The translations under genes were made by a program, and so were the position numbers. Positions 1-10,099 of a stretch of 64,000 nt of DNA are shown here, piece after piece. Within the stretch, counting starts at the first letter, position 1. Every line of letters begins with the position of its first letter. A model generated the notes under the pieces. The model was not told the origin of the DNA. It saw nothing but the letters and a program-made list of their open reading frames with translations, and did not search any database. The stretch is from Papiliotrema nemorosa (lineage: Eukaryota; Basidiomycota; Tremellomycetes; Tremellales; Rhynchogastremaceae): positions 186,001 through 250,000 of the forward strand of contig JASKOT010000016.1 in NCBI GenBank assembly GCA_032158125.1. The letters are read 5' to 3'.

Positions 1-242
1 CCCTTTTGTTGGGGGTTACCGATATTGGCCGTGACTACTTTATCGAAAGGTAGCTTTGGCGTTGGGGATCCGCCTGAATCTGAAGATGGTGCGAGGGGAG
101 AAGCGAGTTGTTGAGAGTATTTATCTGCCTTGAGGGCCAACTCTCCCCGGACGGCATATTGAACTTCGAGTACTGCCGGGTTGATGGTGTCTTTACTGAG
201 GACTGGTTGTCGTGAAGATGAACTATGTCCGTTGGGCGCCAT
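1..242 (-). CDS. ALT1: Alanine aminotransferase, 5' end only (runs off the left edge)
   Basis: This is the N-terminal 80 codons of a PLP-dependent alanine transaminase, which interconverts alanine plus 2-oxoglutarate and pyruvate plus glutamate. Reading leftward from an ATG in good context (accATGGCG), the protein shows the family's N-terminal signature: INPAVLEVQYAVRGELA (about residues 22-38), then KADKYSQQL, then PFDKVVTANIGNPQQKG just before the window ends. AVRG and ANIGNPQ are hallmarks of the ALT branch of class I/II aminotransferases. The PLP lysine and the rest of the enzyme lie outside the window. The N-terminus (MAPNGHSSSS) lacks an obvious mitochondrial presequence, so this copy may be cytosolic; that is inference. 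No intron is needed in the visible part. Confidence 0.9.
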   Translation of the reverse strand, partial: MAPNGHSSSSRQPVLSKDTINPAVLEVQYAVRGELALKADKYSQQLASPLAPSSDSGGSPTPKLPFDKVVTANIGNPQQK

Positions 243-1050
243 GGTAAGTGTAGAACAATGTAAGGATCGGATGGAGATAAGAGGTGAAGAAGAGTGTCGA
301 GATGGGAGAGTGATAGAAGAGATCGATCTGAATCGAATCGTGGTCTTCGCACGCATCATGATAGCTCTATTGCCGGATGTTCGGAGGAGAGCGATAACGC
401 CAATTCAACGGGTTGCAGGGGGGAAAAAGGGGCCCGGAAAGGGGTATGCAGGGGTTCCGGACAGTGGAAAAGGTGACCGCGAAGGACGACTATTGGAATG
501 TAATGGTTTAGACTCGCTCAGAAGACCCGAGAGGAGGCGGAAGAGCAGGGGACGAGGGGGGAAGTCCAATCCGAAAAAATCAACAGGGACCCGATAACCC
601 GTTGCGTTGGAAAACGGACCGCCGATGGGGATCTGCCGAGATGGAATGGGAGAAAGACAGAGTTGGGCTGGTAGTGTATCAGAGATTGCGTCGTGCTCAG
701 TGAGAAGATGGGAAGAGGGATATCGTTGAGAGCTTTGAAAGGGCCTTTGACACGATCAAAAAGCTCGCTTCCAACGCCTCGGTGGGGGAGTGTTCGTTGC
801 GATGCCCCGCATTCGACTCGTGGTAACGAGGGAATGATCAGCGTCGGCACCCTCAAACATGCATCGCATAGGTCAAACGGTCCAAGCATCATTGTAGGCG
901 TTGCACACAGCTAGTCTTGTGAATATTGCGAGTCAAGAGGCATATGGCCATCGAGCAATCAAGGTGGAAGATGGTGCCCACAGCAGCGTGCCTTGTGATA
1001 TTATGAGATGCATACAACTATAGATCCACCTAATTCCAGTCTCCCCGATC
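243..1050. other. Intergenic: upstream region of ALT1 and 3' flank of the SVIP-like gene
   Basis: Both flanking genes are on the minus strand, so this holds the ALT1 promoter and 5' leader plus the 3' flank of the next gene. I see no conserved protein, RNA or repeat. Short open frames occur on both strands, but none shows splice-compatible extension or recognisable residues. A purine-rich stretch with G-runs lies at about 415-470. Confidence 0.6.
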
Positions 1051-1552
1051 CTATTTGATAAGCTGAAGAGCGGAGCACGCGACGTAAGATTGTAGCTCAC
1101 CATCATCCTTTCATTGGGGTTCTGAACAGGACTCGTAGCCGTTCTTCTGTCCTGTTCAAGCTTTGAGCTCAATTGTCCAGCTTTCGGGTTGGATGTATTG
1201 ATCCCCTTCTTTTTGGCCTACATATCAGTTTCTATCTCGAGCATCATCGATCATCCCTCGCTCGCCATATAGCAAGAGCTCTGGATGGATTTCAAGACTC
1301 GTTACTCACCGCGTTGGCCCGTTCTTCAGCTGCTCTCAATGCTCTATCCCGCGCATCACCATCATCTGCTCCATTGACAGTTGGTCCACCCCCCAGTGTC
1401 CTCGGTGGATCGGTATTACGGTTCTTATGTGCGGTAGATCCGGACGAAGGAGGGGGTGCGGGAGTGGAGGTGGAAGGGGATGGTCCGGAGCCTAGTTTTT
1501 GGCCTTTACCGTGTTCCGTAGACGAAGAAGGGTCGGAAAAGCAGTTGCCCAT
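1051..1552 (-). CDS. SVIP-like small N-myristoylated protein with a p97/VCP-interacting motif
   Basis: The model has three exons: 1552-1310, 1217-1101 and 1062-1051, giving 123 aa. It begins MGNC, an N-myristoylation signal with a palmitoylatable Cys4 for membrane anchoring. A Ser/Pro-rich linker follows, then RDRALRAAEER at residues 68-78. That fits the VIM consensus R-x5-AA-x2-R of proteins that bind the p97/Cdc48 N-domain, as in animal SVIP. Exon 2 continues with AKKKGINTSNPKAGQLSSKL, a stretch I recognise from small fungal proteins of this type. The inferred role is tethering Cdc48 to ER or other membranes and modulating ERAD. The last intron (38 nt) and the 3-residue final exon are the weakest part; read-through would give a longer, unconserved tail. 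The splice from exon 1 to exon 2 is strong (gtgagt donor, tgatatgtag acceptor). Confidence 0.7.
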
Positions 1553-2206
1553 GGCTAGAGAATTCTGACAGAAGAGCTGGGGTCCGAGAGACTCGCAAGT
1601 TCTAGTTGGAACTTGTGATCTGACCGAGAGGGGGAGACGTTGAAAGGGCGAGAGAGGTATTGATGAATTGTTGTTACCCCGCGCAAGGCTGAGAGTCTAG
1701 CGAGTCGACCAGTTGATGAATTACAGGATGAGACTGTAGGCGATAAACGGAAAGACACGTATGTACAGCTCGAGATGAAGAGGTTTGGTGCTATGCAGAA
1801 TGGGGAGATCCTTTCTCCCAGGTGGACCGATTCTTGGCGTAAACAAATACAGTCAGAGCAATCGTACCGCCGCCCGCAGTCTGCCAATGCCCGAGGTCAT
1901 GTCGACCCGACTTCACCTGTCACAGCCAACAAACTCAGGTCGCGGTAATCATCGCATGTCCCGTCGAGCGTGATGAATGGCAATGCGCAGAGTTGTGGAT
2001 ACATATTTGGATCTGATCACGATTCTTGATAAACTCATCAAACTCGTCTTGACTGACCGCTTCCATCGCGCTTCCGCCTATGCCTCTGAAATGTGGCTCT
2101 TCTCTCTCGCTGCTCCCGTACCACGATATTAGGTCCACGAGTCGTCCGACCTCTCTTCTGCCGCTGCAAATGCTCACTCCGCCTACCCTTGCACCTGTAC
2201 TCTGGC
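1553..2206. other. Intergenic: SVIP-like promoter and TOM20 3' flank
   Basis: Both neighbours are on the minus strand. The stretch holds the presumed promoter and leader of the SVIP-like gene and the 3' flank of TOM20. Overlapping short open frames occur on both strands, but none has a recognisable motif or splice-consistent extension. I see no RNA gene or repeat. Confidence 0.55.
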
Positions 2207-3128
2207 TTAGTTGTCGTTGACATGTTGCCATTCGTTTCCACTGCTGAATCCGCTTCCTTGGCTGTTTCCAGTTGGACTGGCGGTAGATCCCTCGTCGAGA
2301 TCAGCGAGACTGGCGGGAGCTTGAGGTGGGATCGCCGTTGAAGGGCCACCGGATGCAGAGCCTTCACCGGTCAACGAGGTGAGTTCGAGGAGCAAGGCAA
2401 AGATGGGTGCGGGGACGACCTTTTGGTAGACTACACGTTAGCTATCATTCGAGCACAGAAGGAGGCCGAGGTCGATCTTCATTGGAAGTGGATACTCACT
2501 CATGAGGAGTTCGACGGGTTGAGGGTAGACTCGAAGAGCTCGGTAGAACTGTTTGGCCGAGTTTACATACTGGTCAGGACCTGAGAGTAAGCATAGATTA
2601 CACCTGTTTTCGATCACGGTTTGATTGAGCATGAACATGACACATACCCAACGTAGCGAGTCGCTCTCCCTCGGCGACTTGTTCCTGGAAGTACGCCTCT
2701 TGCTGTTCAGGTGTCGCAGGGGGGATTTCCTGAGAGATTTCCCTCAGAGCCTCTTTCAAAAGCTACACAGCGGACACATAGCGAACGGCACAAGATTGAT
2801 CGGATCGAAGAGGATCGAAGGTGATTAGAAAAGCCGGGTCAGCTTGTGATGTGATGCGCAGAGGTGTGATTCACCTTTGAGTTTTTCTCCTTTTCAGCCT
2901 TTGATCGAGCTTCAGCAGCCTGCTTGATCTGCTTCTGCTGCTTCTCTAGGACGTATCAGTTTGGCCTTTGTTTGCTCGAGTCGGGCATGACACACTGAGA
3001 CTTTTCCTAAAGTTGGGATTGTGTCGTCGTTGGTAGTCGAAATACACGGCGTAACCGATCAAACCGGTAAGAGCCGCTCCAGCCGTGATGGCTGCTACTT
3101 GGACTGCTGTCGATGATCTCGAGGCCAT
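2207..3128 (-). CDS. TOM20: Mitochondrial import receptor subunit Tom20
   Basis: There are five exons (3128-2996, 2945-2875, 2762-2648, 2580-2500, 2430-2207), 207 aa. Tom20 is the presequence receptor of the TOM complex on the outer mitochondrial membrane. The N-terminus carries a signal-anchor helix (AAITAGAALTGLIGYAVYFD, residues 11-30) followed by the basic QRRHNPNFRKSLKK. Next come a charged linker and the receptor domain, which contains QQEAYFQEQVAEGERLATLG and then YVNSAKQFYRALRVYPQP, the single TPR-like motif of the family. The tail ends in an acidic/Gly-Ser segment. Intron 1 uses a gtgtgt donor, chosen because it restores the conserved RKSLKK junction in phase. Length and order are normal for fungal Tom20. 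Its start is 277 bp from the divergent SGNH-like gene, so the two share a promoter region. Confidence 0.95.
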
Positions 3129-3405
3129 GGTGTAGTGATTGAAGCAATAGGAGTGCTTTCGAGATGGATAGAGAGCAGGTCGACTTTTCAGTGCATCCCC
3201 CCTTCGTCACACCCAGCGAGGAAATTTGATTCCGCTGCCTCTGAAGGGTCGATTCGCCACCCAACCTCGGTGAGACCCCTTCAAGGCTGCTATTCTCCTT
3301 TGATCACCTATAGACCTCATTCATACCGCATTCACAAGCTCGACTCTCATCTAGAGAAGCCCGGAAATACCTTGAAGGATCGATTTGATTGGCTGGACAC
3401 CCACA
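3129..3405. promoter_or_regulatory. Divergent promoter between TOM20 and the SGNH-like gene
   Basis: This 277-bp interval separates two start codons on opposite strands, so it must carry the leaders and core promoters of both genes. I see no canonical TATA box and no motif I can name with confidence. Confidence 0.5.
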
Positions 3406-5168
3406 ATGAGCTCAAATACCGGCGTCTATGTCCCGCCCCATTTGCGCAATCGCCCCACCCAGCCCATCGCAGGTCCATCGCGCATCACGAATCGAGGCTC
3501 TTTGCCAGCCGGACCGTCAAACTACGCGTCGCCTTCTAGATCCAACCAGTCTTTGCCAAACAATCGGTGGAATGACCCATCCACATCGACTATCCGACCT
3601 CCCCAAACGGAACCTTATGATCCTTCCCCACAGCCTTACCCGAATTCCGCCCCTAGCCCTCGACGACCTGCCACGGCTGGGTCTCCCACGTTATACGTAT
3701 ACGGGGATAGTTTCACTGGTCCACTAAAGCTTTTAGCCGAGGACAATGTCAAGGTGTTCTCGTACAAAGGCGCGTCAGCCAAAGTGAGCTTCCCCTACTT
3801 GTCGACGCTGGTCTAAGCTGACTTGAAGGGTCTGAACAACCCAAACTCTATAAAACAAGTTTCTCGAGACTTGCTACCCTCTCTGAACAGTATCATGGCT
3901 CCTCCACCCTATGTCTATGTGCCCTCTGCAGGTCGATGGGCTTTGCTCATTTTCGGCAATGTAAGTGTTACGTCACGCTTCATATCAAACACGAGGCTGA
4001 TTGTTTTCAGGTCGATTTGCAGATCAACTATCTTTGGCAGCTGCAACATAAACCCATCTCCTCAGCTTCTTTTCCCTCTCTCGGTGCACGATCCGTCGGC
4101 GAAGATGAGCCAATGGACGAAGATCCTCATGCGTTCAACCCGAATGTCCTTGCGTCGGCCACGGAGACTTCTCTCACAGGACCAGCATTAGGTCCGGATC
4201 TGTTCGTCGAAAGGGTTTTCAAGGGGTATACCGCTTGGTTGGAGAGGGAAATTGTGAATGGGCCGACGGGGAAGAGATTACGCGAACGAGCGGCGGATAC
4301 ATCATCGATACGCCGGAAAGCACCTGGCAAGGTGCTCGTTGCAGCTGCTCTGCCACCATTGGTCGATGACGAGACATTACCGCGTATACCGGAAAAGTAT
4401 GTGGATAGACTAGAGGAGGATCATGCCAAGACTCAGAGGGCTTTGGAGAGGGAGAACAGGGCCGACAGAATAGAGGCACCAAGTATGGAGACGGAGGAAA
4501 GCCATTCAAAGACTCCTTGGGCCTTGTCGCGCCCCGAAACTCCAGTGACAACAACCACAACGATACTTGATGGCGCAGGACCGCCGTCTCCCAAATCGTC
4601 CACTTCTTCATCCTCATTCTCCGAGGCGACGTCACAACCTCCATCATCCACCTCGACCGGCAGAACTACACCTCCACCATCCGCTTCTTCCCCTACCAAA
4701 TCCTCCTTTGCCCCTGTCACATCGATGAACGCCCAAAAGAAGACTATCGAATCGTTGCTTCAACACGATCCACCATTATGCAACCTATCCACCCGAATAT
4801 ACATGACCAACAAATACAACAATCTACTTCGAGCATATTGCGAGGAGCGCTCCGATGTCCTAGGATTCGTCGACATCACACCGGGCATCTTGGCTGGCAA
4901 CACATCAGAACCCGACTCAACAGAGATCCCCCTCGATGGTCAAGCTGATAGAACGTCCTGGGCATGTCCTGTTGATCCAACCAACATTCATCCATTGTGG
5001 GAGCCGACATTGCCGCTCTGGAAGGATGAGTTGGGGAGACATGGAGTGCCTACGCAGTCGTATAGCATTACGGAAGATGCGGAAGAGACGTTCAAGGCTT
5101 ACGAGGTTGATAAGAGGAGGAGAACGGCGAACGGTATACAGGCGAGGATCAAGCTCAGAGACGAGTAG
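3406..5168 (+). CDS. SGNH-hydrolase-like protein with disordered insertions
   Basis: Three exons (3406-3783, 3829-3960, 4011-5168) encode 555 aa. A Pro/Ser-rich N-terminus (MSSNTGVYVPPHLRNRP) leads into TLYVYGDSFTGPLKLL, with a GDS block at residues 100-102. Then come GLNNPNS (with an intron at the Gly) and WALLIFGNVDLQINYLWQL, and near the C-terminus DPTNIHPLWEP with Asp492 and His497. This order (GDS, then G/N blocks, then an Asp/His block) is what an SGNH-fold hydrolase or acyltransferase shows, with Ser102 as candidate nucleophile. A roughly 100-residue Ser/Thr/Pro region (about 365-460) interrupts the fold before CNLSTRIYMTNKYNNLLRAY. No signal peptide is seen, so it is probably intracellular. 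An in-frame ATG seven codons upstream is an alternative start; 3406 has the better context (cacaATGAG). The substrate is unknown. Confidence 0.78.
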
Positions 5169-5810
5169 GTTTGCGATCTTACGGCCTCTATCAAATCGCG
5201 CCTCAGAGAGGGTGGGTGCGGGACGATTGCTTGAAGCTTGTGAGAGGGCAAGGGAGAAAGGCGAATAAGGGTAGATTGTAGAGAGCTTTCTCGCTGAAGA
5301 CGCTCCTTGGGAATTCTTGTAGCTCTGCTTGTATCGAATTATGATAAGAGAAGTTATGACATGATAAGAATGACTCTGGCTTCTGAGAAGAGGCGACCAC
5401 ACAGGGTGTTCTTCTCAGCCCTTCACCCTAGTATTCACGCACACGCTGAGTCTCGGAAGCTCGCGCACGGAGAGGTGACACTTCGTGAGCACTCTTCCTA
5501 CTTGGTTTGCGTCGCTTCTCTTCTTCCTGCCCCCTACTTGACATCCTCCTCTTGACAGTTCCGGGCATCAGTGCTGGAGTATTCCCACTTGAACACTCGT
5601 CTATTCACTCCTGGATGCTATCTCCAGCTTCGCTTACCATCGACCGAAAATGCATCAAAATGAAAGGGTGCTGGACACCAGTCATCGTGATTTACAGCTT
5701 CACCTTGGCTTCGGATAAATTCCGGGTAAATCCCAGCGATCTACCTCGTAGATATCTAGTCTCGTCAACATCGCTCCTAACGATAACAAGGACAATCTCA
5801 AGAGGCGTAC
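5169..5810. other. Intergenic between the SGNH-like gene and RIC1
   Basis: This is a tandem plus-strand interval holding the 3' flank of the SGNH-like gene and the promoter of RIC1. An open frame on the minus strand overlapping the SGNH-like 3' end shows no conserved features. I see no RNA gene or repeat. Confidence 0.55.
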
Positions 5811-8800
5811 ATGTACTGGCCAACGAGCGCTGCAAGAGCACTGCGAACGCCTTCCGCCTTGAAAAATGATCCCATCATAGCAATACGACCCAGTCGGCGA
5901 GGGAACTTCTTCGCTTCGCTTTCGAAATCTGCTCTGGGAGTCTGGGACGTCCGGGTACGAGCAGCGCGGTTTCACTCTCGCATTTGAGCTGACTTTTGCA
6001 GCCGTCGGTTCTACAAGCGGCAGTGGTCCGGACGACAGAAAGCCTCGAGAGATGGGGCGATAATGTCGACGTCTTCTGGGCGTCGGATGGACGTGGCCTG
6101 ATAATACTGGTTCGTCCCGTTTCAATCTATATTCCTTACCCGGGCTTATTGCAGACTTCGACATCCCACCTCCTGGTGTACCAGCTGGTACCGACGTCTG
6201 AAACGGTGTATGACTACCCCGCAGCATCCAACTTCCCTCTGAGCGTGGGCGCTGGGGAGGGAGATGCCCTGATGGGATGGGAGTTGCGGCCTCTGGGTGC
6301 AGCATTCGTCATGGGAGGAGCTACTACCATTCTTGCTCAACCACATACTCTCATGCTTGGCTTACGACATCCTCCGTCTCTCTTGACGGTACCGTGGCCT
6401 CTACCTACCGCTTGCTTGAGTCCGCCGGGCTCCCATTTCCCCCCCTCACCCCTGGATGCAGGTGGACCAGGTCAAGAAGACTTCGATCAGTGGGATCTGT
6501 CAAATGGCAGAGATTGGCTGGAATCGCAAGGTGAGCCGATTCGATCCTTGGCTGGAATTGAAGGCTGAATGACAGACGAAGAAGACAATGTGCCTATAGC
6601 TCTGAGCGTGATGAGGACTCAGGGCATTCCTACTGTCCAAACGATGATCACCCAAGACGGGAGAGTATACGCCATGTACAACTCTCATCAAGTCGCCAAT
6701 CTGATATCAGTGAGTTTAATGCGCTGTTGTCGCTGATCGCAGTCACCCACCGCGTCTACCCCTCAATCTCGCCCCTCACCTTCCCCCTTGCCTCCTCATC
6801 AAGCTTCCGCCTCGAATTACTTCACGCCCGTTCGCAAGTCTAGGTATACTGCTCATCTCCTCCATCCTCTTCAAACCACAGCCGAAAATGGCGACTCGTC
6901 GTCAAGCTCGCAGAATGGTGACTCGTCGGGAGCGCTCGACGAGTCGGAGATGGCGACCGAGGCAGCGGTCAACCCTCGGTTTGGCTCCATTGCGATTGGG
7001 ACCAAGGGGTGAGTCTTCTAGCGGACTTGCAAAGCTGAACATGGTAGAGGCACTATAAAAGTGATATTTGTGCCCCCATATCCTCGACTGCCAAAAGCAT
7101 CTCACGTTTTAGACCTCAAGTCCTCCGCAAACATTCGTGAGACACTGCTTCAAAATGTCTGCCTCCAGCTGACGCGTCAAGGTGTCTCGCCGGGACGTGT
7201 CACATCTCTCGCTTGGACAACGGACGGCTACAGTCTGGCAGTGGGCTACGAGCATGGATGGGCAGTCTGGTCGGTCAGCGGAAGACTCAACGGATGGGGG
7301 ATAGCAGGAGCCAGCGAGGGTGAAGCGTCTGCCGAGGGATTCATGAACTCGATCAAATGCCTGGTGAGTTCGACATTCCCACTGCGGAGCTCACTCTACA
7401 GTTCTGGGTACCTGGAAACCTCGAGCTTTTCACCCTGTCCGCCCTTGCTCCGAATCTAGAGCCTGATCAGATCTACATCATACCCTTTGTCAAAAGCGCT
7501 ACCACCAGCCAGCACTCCCCCGTAAGTTATCTATGTTTCACCACTGACCACCAAGGACAACACACGCTATGCATTTATGCAGATAGACGACCGTGTCATG
7601 GTCTATCGAGGGGCTGATCAGCCTGACATGAGCGTAATCAACCCCGAATCTGACATTTGGCAGAATATCAAGGTACGCTAAGGCAAGGTGAAAGGCTGAC
7701 CACGAGATGCCTGATTTATACATGTCAATCAACTGGCCTATCCGATACGCCTCCATCTCATCCGATGGTAAACTCATCGCGATTGCGGGTAGGAGAGGAC
7801 TTACCCATTACTCGGTTCCCTCTGGACGTTGGAAGCTGTTTGAGGACGAAAGGCAAGAACGAGATTTTGTCGTACGAGGTGGTCTCCTGTGGTATCGTCA
7901 TGTCCTTGTCGCCGCCATCGATGTCGGCAAGACTCATCTGGTAGGTGAAACATCGTTGCCAGAGTATGCAGCTCATCAGGGAGATTCGCCTCTACTCGCG
8001 CGACACAGATCTAGCAGATCAGCATATCCTACACTCTCAGCAACTTCCCGCCCCTATACTGGTCATGTCCCTTCTGGACAATTCTCTATTGGCCTACACA
8101 GCCGACAATACGTTGTATCACTTCCTCATCCTGCCCGTCTCTCAAACATACCGTCTGCACCTCTGCGGAAGCATCTCGTTTGCAGGCATCGTTGCTGTAC
8201 CTTCTCGAGTCAGAGCATTGTCTTGGCTCATTCCACAGGCTCAGAAAGGTGAGCAATGCACCCCAATCTGACTAGCTCACCGCTTAGATCTCGGTGATCC
8301 GGCTGATGATCTGATTGTTGCCACGATCATTTTCTTGGTGGATGGCCAACTAGTGCTTCTCCGTCCCAGGAAGGTGAGCATGCTGCCCCTGGTCGCAGAC
8401 GATCTGCTGAGTCTGTAGGCCGAGCATGACGAGGTGCGATACGATATGCAAGTCCTTGCCGATAGGATAGAGTCTTACTGGACACACTTGCACGGTTTGG
8501 GAACGCTCGAGAACTCGTTGTGGGGTTGGGATGGATTGGGCATGCGTATATGGCTCGATGCGTTGACCATTGAAGCTACAAAGGTCGACGAGTCGAAAGA
8601 TGCGTATGTGTCAGTCAAGGAAAGTATACACTTGCCGCTCGACTTCTACCCGCTATGTACGGTGCTATTTTCTTTCCTTGGGATTAGTGCGGCTGACTTC
8701 TAGCGATCCTCATGGATAAAGGTATCATCATTGGCGTCGACTTTGAGACGTCCACTCGGTCTCTCCCCTTCACCCTGTTCAAGCTGCAGACCGCGACACA

Positions 8801-9792
8801 GCTCTTCCTTCCACCTTTTATGCGACACCACCTGTCGAGACGCAATCTCAACTCAGCTCTCACATTTGCGGTCAACTACGCTTCGATCATCTACTTTGCC
8901 CATTCGCTCGAGGTTCTCTTGCATAATGTGCTGGAAGACGAGGTCGACAACGGACTAGACCTGCTTCCACTGGTCATCGAGTTCCTGGACCATTTCCCAG
9001 AGAGTCTCGATGTAGTGGTGGGCTGTGCAAGGAAAACAGAGGTAGAGCGGTGGGGGATGCTCTTCGATGTAGTGGGCAAGCCCAGAGGTCTGTTCGAGAA
9101 GTGTCTTGAAGAGGGCATGCTGAAAACCGCGGCTGGGTACTTGCTCGTCTTGCAGAATCTGGAAGAGCTGGATGATGTGAAAGTGGGTTGACGAGTTCAT
9201 GACGAGAGCTAATTCGGAGGACACGGTCCGAGTTTTGCGTCTCGCGATAGCGGCAAAGGAATTCCAGCTATGCAAGGAGGTCTTGCGGTTCCTCCAGTCT
9301 ATCGACGATACGGGGAACGCTCTACGCACGGCCATTGCTGATGTCGGACTGTTGCCCGATCTGCCTGCCAACACCGATGCATCTACCGACGCCCCCAATG
9401 CGCCAATGCCCGCGCACAAGATCGAGCAGACTTCGAACAATGGCTCCCTGCAATCAAGCGCTGATACGACTGTTAGGCCGGCATTGCCTCAGCACCTCTC
9501 TTCTACTGGGTCTGCTTTATCCAGCTCGTCAAAGATCTCAGATCTGTCGAGACTTACTCCTGATCTCCCTACGCCTTCTAGCTCCGCTACGCCTACTTCA
9601 CCTTATTATCAACCTCGACTCGAACATCTCCGGTCTGATTCAGATGGACCAATCAGCTCGCCCTTTCAGCTCTCGTCCCCGAGATCATGGATGTCCCCAC
9701 CTTCGCCTCGGACAGTAGATGGAGTGGATCAAGTCCCTGATCAGCCCACAGTCTCGACACCTCCGTACGATGTTACCGAGACACAAAAATGA
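5811..9792 (+). CDS. RIC1: RIC1, subunit of the Ric1-Rgp1 Rab6/Ypt6 guanine-nucleotide exchange factor
   Basis: Fourteen exons: 5811-5954, 6002-6109, 6155-6530, 6576-6709, 6743-7008, 7048-7363, 7402-7521, 7583-7672, 7707-7940, 7972-8248, 8288-8373, 8419-8656, 8704-9182, 9220-9792; 1146 aa. Ric1 with Rgp1 activates Ypt6/Rab6 at the Golgi for endosome-to-Golgi traffic. The N-terminus MYWPTSAARALRTPS is typical of the family and opens a WD40-like beta-propeller. Later landmarks are SLAWTTDGYSLAVGYEHGWA, INWPIRYASISSDGKLIAIA, GRRGLTHYSVPSGRWKLF and LIREIRLYSRD. The C-terminal Ric1 domain includes LSRRNLNSALTFAVNYASII, TAAGYLLVLQNLEELDDVK and KEFQLCKEVLRFLQSIDDTG. A Ser-rich tail closes the protein. 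Intron 2 (45 nt) is in frame without a stop. Three introns are extremely short (34, 31 and 37 nt), but each is required to keep frame with conserved blocks. Confidence 0.95.
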
Positions 9793-10099
9793 GACCGAGG
9801 AAAGCCAGTCCCAAAGGTGGGTAGACAATATCACATTGTCTCCTTCATACTTCGGCCATCATTCCTCTCACTCTGGGTTCTGGTCTGGTCGTCTAACTGT
9901 CCTGTAGCCACGCGGTTGCGGGGACCTGTACAACCAACCTTTGTACGGCTAGCATATAGCATACCATGCACTGGGTGGCTGCTGCAGAGTAAATTTGATT
10001 CCGTGTGCTCGTCATCGGCCAATACCATCCCATACCTCTTTCGGCGCTTCACATCATTGGCCATTATCCTCGACGACAGCTACTACAACGTCGAGCATC
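9793..10099. other. Intergenic between RIC1 and the repeat-protein gene
   Basis: This is a 307-bp tandem interval. I see nothing in it beyond the presumed 3' flank of RIC1 and the promoter and leader of the next gene. Confidence 0.5.

Noticed and set aside
518..892. 124-codon minus-strand frame upstream of the ALT1 fragment
   Set aside because: No conserved residues; it lies in the promoter and leader of ALT1, and other frames of equal length overlap it.
4917..5402. 161-codon minus-strand frame over the SGNH-like 3' end
   Set aside because: Mostly antisense to a well-supported coding exon and without protein-like features.
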